The notes under the pieces: generated by a model
Told to the model about the DNA's origin: nothing
The model's input: the letters and a program-made list of their open reading frames with translations, nothing else
The model's database searches: none
Shown here: positions 59,170 to 64,000 of the stretch, piece by piece
Layout of the letters: each line of letters opens with the position of its first letter
How positions within the stretch are numbered: the first letter of the stretch is position 1
Origin: Artemia franciscana
Lineage: Eukaryota > Arthropoda > Branchiopoda > Anostraca > Artemiidae
NCBI RefSeq assembly: GCF_032884065.1
Contig: NW_027066312.1
Span: 519,042 to 583,041, forward strand
Direction of reading: 5' to 3'
DNA length: 64,000 bases
Made by a program: the position numbers and the translations under genes

Positions 59170-60840
59170 GGACTAAGCCATTCGTGGTAACAAACTGTAA
59201 GTAATGAGCGATGCGGCTCAATAGTAGCCAAAACTATATAAAATGGAATTTGATATCAATGGATATGTCAAAAGAATTGGCTTATTGTTTTGATTTCAAT
59301 TATATAAGATTCATTCAGTTTGGTGTTACGCGTCAAAAGCTACGAGCATGTGAAAATTTGCTTATTTTTGAAAAAGGGGGGAAACACCCCCCAAAATTCA
59401 AGTAATTTTAATGAAATTTACACCATCAAATTCAGGGCATCAGAGAATTCCGCTGGGGAAGTTTCAACCTTCCATCTTTAAAGATATGGGGTTTCGTATT
59501 TTTTTTTTGCCAGAAGAAAGATCACCGATGCGTGCTTATTTGTTTTATTGTTTTCCCGGGGGTAATTGCATCGAACCAATTGTCCTAAAATATCGAAAAA
59601 GGGCTCGTTCGAACGGAAATAAAAAGCTCTAGCGCCCTTTTTAAATGACTAAAAATTGGCTACCTCCAGGCTACCTTTTTTCCTAAATGTCAACAGATCA
59701 AAATTCTGAGAAAGCCATTTTGTTCAGCATAGTTGAAAATCCCAGGGACTATTTCTTTATGAATAACATACCCCCCCCCCCAGCCCCTGGGGAACTGTTT
59801 GTAAATCAGGTCATTTGTCCATTGCTTATGCATAGTAATTCTTATTGGGAAGTATGCGAACATTTTTGGGGAGGGGGCCAATTTTCTGTTGGGGGATTTT
59901 CTACGGGGATAATTTTTCGTGAGGAGAGCAGCTCCTGGGGATGAGCTTTCCAGGGGAAATTTTAAACTGGTGGAATTTGCAATGATTCCTATATAAAATT
60001 CTTTTGGCCTTCCTTTCTCTTTGCCAACTCAATTTTATATGTGCAGATATTAAGGGGAATTGTCCGGGGAAATATTTATCGGGTTGGGACTGTCTAGACT
60101 CTAGAGCATCTTTGCGTTGACGGGAGGGATTTTTCACGGGAGAATTTTCTACAGGATAAATTCTCCAGAGGAAATTTTCTTCGGGAGCACCATTCTGCTA
60201 GGGGCAGGTGGTATTTGTGAGAAGAATTTTCCACCGAAGGAGAATTTCCGGCATGATTTTAAAAATAGTAAGAAAATTAATTATTTTTCAAATGAAAGGA
60301 GGCTAAGGAAAATTTTTCAGTCGGAATCGTTCGCAAGAATTTTTTTCCAGGGGTAATTTTCAGCTAGAATGGAACTGTCTGAGGGGAATTTTCCGTGTGG
60401 TGGGGATTTATTTTACATAGGAAAAACTTTGAATGGAAATATTTCCGTGAGGGGAAGAAATTTTCGATGGAGGGGTGCTGGATTTCCCAGCATTATTTAA
60501 AATTTATTTGTTTGTTGATTTGCCAGGTTATTTGTTTTGTGTATTTGTCAGGCTATTTGTTTTGTTTTATTTTGGCAATGCGCTATTTAAGAATAGTTAA
60601 TATAATTTTACACTTCCTTTTGGAATATTTCAACATTCTATGCAGGTGAAACATTCATACAGTTGAAAATATTTTCAACGCTAAAGTTTCTCTGTACTTT
60701 TAAGAAAGGCTCTTATTATTCTATTCAAACGACCTTTGTGTTTCAGTATTCGTTCTTAAGGAGTTGAGACAAAAGTCAAACTTTAGCGTGAGGACCGAGA
60801 TGCTGTGAAGGAGACGGCCTCCTTATACATATAATAAATG
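59170..60840 (+). mobile_element. HP element copy C10, old
   Basis: Plus orientation. A degraded 5' palindrome (CATTCGTGGTAACAAACTG) with GTAATGAGCGATGCGGCTCA is followed by the HP body. The terminal hairpin survives only as a right-arm trace, TCAAACTTTAGCGTGAGGA, near 60776. Confidence 0.65.
59860..60480. repeat. Array of GGGGAATTTTCC-type motifs inside C10
   Basis: At least fifteen near-palindromic G-run plus AATTTTC motifs occur about every 20-40 bases (GGGGAAATTTTAAAC, GGAGAATTTTC, GAGGAAATTTTC, GGGGAATTTTCC). HP copies C1, C2 and C11 keep only short versions of this part, so C10 may represent an expanded or ancestral form. Confidence 0.5.
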
Positions 60841-61489
60841 ATTTTGGAATTATAAGGGGAGACTTTAACATTGGTAAGGTAGTTTCTTGGGGGGTGAACT
60901 TTCCAGAGGAATTTCTTCCAAAAAATATCATAAAACCATTTAACTGCTCCTGTTTTGTGCTGAAAATAGAAACAATCAGATTTAATGAAACTTAAGTCAT
61001 TAGCAATTGTGATTTTTGTATTTTCTTATTGAACAGAGTAGGCTTTTCTTTTTAAAATTAAGGAAAGGAGAGTCCCTTATAGAAGTATTGTAGTATACCT
61101 GCTTAAAGGTTCTTATCCAGGATTTTTTTGGGGGGTGTTATTTTTTTTTTGGGGGGGGGGGCTATAAAAATACTTTAAAAATGCATTAAAAATTTGTTTT
61201 TACGCATTTTTAATTCGTTTTTATGAGTCGGAGGAACGTTTCTGGAGGGGATGGGGTCAAACACCTAGCCCTTCCTCTGAATATGGCCTTGCCTACTTGG
61301 GAGAAATTACAAATCAGCTCAAAAGAAGTATCATTGAATTATTTGACATCTTTGGAAGTCTCCCGTTGTGCTAACCGCCTTTATTGGAATTTCCGCTCTT
61401 ACAGGATACGTATTATATTATGCTGTACACCGAATAGACTGACCTTTGCTTTTTTTTAAATTACCCTCTCGTTAGCTTTTCGAACAGTT
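60841..61489. other. Unassigned sequence
   Basis: Contains G-runs near 61130-61160 and no supported gene. The frame at 61223-61459 is open for 78 codons but has no motif. Confidence 0.35.
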
Positions 61490-63146
61490 TCAAACAGTTC
61501 GTGGTAACGAACTGTAGTATGGAGCGACCCGGCTCAATAGTAACCAAAACTCAAAAAAATGGAATTTTGATACCAATAGCTGCATCAAAAGAATTGAATT
61601 TTAATGCTGATTTAAAAAATATAAGTTTCCTCAAGTTTAGTCTTACCCATCAAAAGTTAAGAGCCTGAGAAAGTTTGACTTATTTTAGAAAATGGGGGAA
61701 AACCCCCTAAAAGTCATCGAATCAAAAAATGTGGAACAACAAAAATGTGGAATTTTGTATTTTTTGCCAGAAGGCAGATCACGGATGCGTGTTTATTTGT
61801 TTGTTTTTTTGTTTTTTGTTTTTTTTTCCAAGGGTGATCGTATCGACCCAGTGGTCCTAGAATGTTGCGAGAGGGTTCATTCTAACGGAAATGAAAAGTT
61901 ATAGTGCCCTTTTTAAGTGACCAAAAAAATTGGAGGGCACTTAGGCCCCCTCCCACGCTCATTTTTTCCAAAAGTCACCGGATCGAAATTCTGAGATAGC
62001 CATGTTATTCAGCGTAGTCGGAAAACCTTATAACTATTTCTTCAGGGACCACTTACTCCCCCACAGTCTCCGTGGGAGGGGCTACAAGTTACAAACTTTG
62101 GCCAGTGCTTACATATACTAATGATTATTGGGAAGTGTACAGACGTTTTCAGGGGGATGTTTTTGTTTGGGGGACGGGTTAAGAAGAGGGGGATATATTG
62201 GGGGAACTTTCCATCGATAAATTTGTAATGGGGGAAGAAAATTTCCATGAAGGGAGCGCAGGATTTTCTAGCATTATTAAAAAAAAAACAATGAAAAAAT
62301 AAATATGAAAAAGTTTTTTTTTCAACTGGAAGTAAGGAGCAGCATTAAAACTTAAAACGTACAGAAATTATTACGCATATGAGGGGCTAATCTCCTCCTA
62401 ATACCTCGCTCTTTACGCTAAAGTATTTTTAGTAATTTCAACTATTTATTCTACGGCTTTTGTGATTCAGGGGTCATTCTTGATGAATTGGGGCAAAATT
62501 TAAGCTTTAGTGTAAAGAGCGAGGTACTGACGAGGGGGTGAATCCCCTTATATATGTTACAAAGACATGAGAATACAAAAGTTCGTTACGTAAGCTAATT
62601 TATAAGTTACGTATATCTTTTACTAATAAAAACATTCGTAAAAAATTAAAAGTTCTAGTTGCCTTTTTAAGTAACCAAAAAATCGGAGGGCAACTAGGCT
62701 TCCTCCCCCACTCCTTTTTTTCTCAAAATCATTCGATCAAAACTATGAGAAAGCCATTTAGCCCAAAAAAAATATGCAAATTTCGTTTTAATTATTCCTC
62801 CACAGAGAGCCAAAATCAAAACACGCATTGATTCAAAAACGTTCAGAAATTAAATAAAAAAACAAGTTTTTTTAGATGAAAGTAAGGAGCGACATTAAAA
62901 CTTAAAACGAACAGAAATTACTTCAAATATGAAAGGGGCTGCTTCCTCATCAACGTCCCGCTCTTTACGCTACAGTTTTTACTGTTTTAAAAAGTAGAGT
63001 TGAGAGAAAGAGTCAAACTTTAGCGTAAAGAGCGGGACGTTGATGAGGAAGCAGCCCCTTTCATATACGAAGTAATTTCTGTTCGTTTTAAGTTTTAATG
63101 TCGCTCCTTACTGTCAGTTAAAAAAAATTTGTTTTTTTAATTTAAT
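61490..63146 (+). mobile_element. HP element copy C11, full length (~1.66 kb)
   Basis: Starts TCAAACAGTTCGTGGTAACG and ends in the terminal hairpin with TTTGTTTTTTTAATTTAA. Sequence and module order follow C1, with a short deletion near 61720. The base before TC is T here rather than A. Confidence 0.9.
62847..63146 (+). repeat. HP terminal hairpin of C11, loop in state A
   Basis: Arms 62847-62973 and 63017-63146 both carry the private variant CAACGTCCCGCTC. The loop reads ACTGTTTTAAAAAGTAGAG then AAAGAGTC, the same state as C1. Arms differ slightly at their outer ends and at one base of the CTACAG/CTAAAG end. Confidence 0.9.
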
Positions 63147-63349
63147 ACAAAATTAAGAATCCCAATAAATGTTTGCCAAAATTGCTTCGAAAGCTGCTAA
63201 TGGCTAATGGCTCCTTGGTCTTTGAGACTGTCGGATGTTATTAAAACTCGTCAAATCAGTTATGGTCAGAACCTATTTTACCAACAGGCTAAAAACCAGG
63301 ATTGGAATTTGATTTCATCTATTACGTTCAGCTTGTTGTCTGTCAGAGC

Positions 63350-63527
63350 CAGTGCTGCAACAAGTACTCCAAATTTTTACTTAAGTATCAAGTATTAAGT
63401 ACTCATTGTATTTTTACTTAAATATCAAGTAATAAGTACTTTCCAAATTCTTACTTAAGTATCAAATATCAAGTACTTGCCAAAATTGTACTTAAGTATT
63501 ACTTCAAGTACTACTTCAAGTATTTAT

Positions 63528-63530
<3 letters not shown>
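63350..63530. repeat. hAT-like terminus with TACTTAAGTA subterminal repeats
   Basis: CAGTGCTGCAACAAGTACTC is followed by many copies of TACTTAAGTATCAAGTA-like text. CAGTG ends with such subterminal repeats are known for hAT MITEs. The other end is not visible because a (TA)n array follows. Confidence 0.5.

Positions 63531-63622
<92 letters not shown>
63531..63622. repeat. (TA)n microsatellite, ~92 bp
   Basis: Uninterrupted TA dinucleotides directly after the TACTTAAGTA repeats. Confidence 0.95.
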
Positions 63623-63624
<2 letters not shown>

Positions 63625-64000
63625 TGATATCAAGCCCATGCTACCTTTTTTTAAAGTCATTCTGAAGGCTTCTTCCCTTGCCTATAAAATGTCCCCTGTC
63701 ATTCTTCTCTTGGAAATCTTAATCAAGAAGCAGAATTTCCGTTTTATCGTTTTTAACGGTTTCCCTTGTTCGGCTGGTACACACCCAATGAAGTCCAAGA
63801 AAGAAATCTTAACCAATTTTCAACATAACGGCTTGAAAGGAAAAGACTATCAAAACAATTAAGTGCAGTCAAAAAACTCTTGATTGGATGAGACATATCA
63901 TATGACAGGATTAACACTTTGCACGTATAGTTGAACTTCTGGCGATTAGTTTTCAATCAAATCTGGCACGTTTGAAAAATTACAGGGTTATTCTGATACA
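63623..64000. other. Unassigned right edge
   Basis: The plus strand is open for 74 codons at 63638-63862 (includes FIVFNGFPCSAGTHPMKSKK), but I see no motif or splice sites. Nothing else is supported. Confidence 0.3.

Overview
This is animal nuclear DNA, most likely arthropod and quite possibly crustacean: AT-rich, with intron-bearing genes, long (TA)n microsatellites, a glycine/tyrosine-rich secreted protein and many decayed transposons. A brine-shrimp-like genome is my best guess, but nothing here proves the species. There are no bacterial operons, CRISPR arrays, rRNA genes or tRNA genes that I could support.

Layout. 1-4.8 kb: an RTE-like LINE on the minus strand (LINE-A copy 1) with tandem monomers at its 5' end. 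5.4-7.1 kb: first full copy (C1) of a ~1.7 kb non-autonomous element that I call HP, built around long hairpins. 8.0-10.6 kb: two exons of a secreted Gly/Tyr-rich protein gene (minus), with an unrelated exon-like stretch on the plus strand inside its intron. 12.1-13.5 kb: an ORF ending in a Cys-rich CXC (tesmin/TSO1-like) domain, followed by a three-unit tandem repeat. 13.7-15.4 and 17.4-19.1 kb: HP copies C2 and C3; C3 sits inside a (TA)n array. 19.3-26 kb: LINE remnants (LINE-E, LINE-A copy 2, LINE-B fragment, rearranged LINE-A copy 3). 27.5-31.5 kb: an almost complete but dead LINE-B (minus). 31.8-32.5 kb: LINE-C reverse transcriptase end. 33-47.7 kb: HP copies and fragments, a 268-bp hAT MITE, (TA)n arrays and a zinc-finger remnant. 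49.2-52.1 kb: a broken hAT transposase with one terminal repeat. 52.6-54.9 kb: tandem repeat and LINE-D (minus). 55.7-57.9 kb: a multi-exon unprocessed pseudogene (plus), not recognised. 59.2-63.1 kb: HP copies C10 and C11. 63.3-63.6 kb: hAT-like terminal sequence and a last (TA)n array.

The most interesting system is HP. Each full copy starts with TC plus an 8-bp palindrome and ends in a ~300-bp hairpin with ~125-130-nt arms. Three things stand out. The ~43-nt loop of the terminal hairpin is inverted in some copies relative to the rest of the element. Variants private to a copy occur in both arms. A second, internal hairpin with diverged arms never flips. This flip/flop pattern with arm homogenisation suggests either recombination between arms or hairpin-primed copying. 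No protein in the window can be tied to its mobilisation.

Apart from the Gly-rich gene, and possibly the CXC ORF and one exon at 10.15 kb, all coding traces here are mobile-element or decayed sequence. Coordinates of repeat edges are read by eye and may be off by a few bases.
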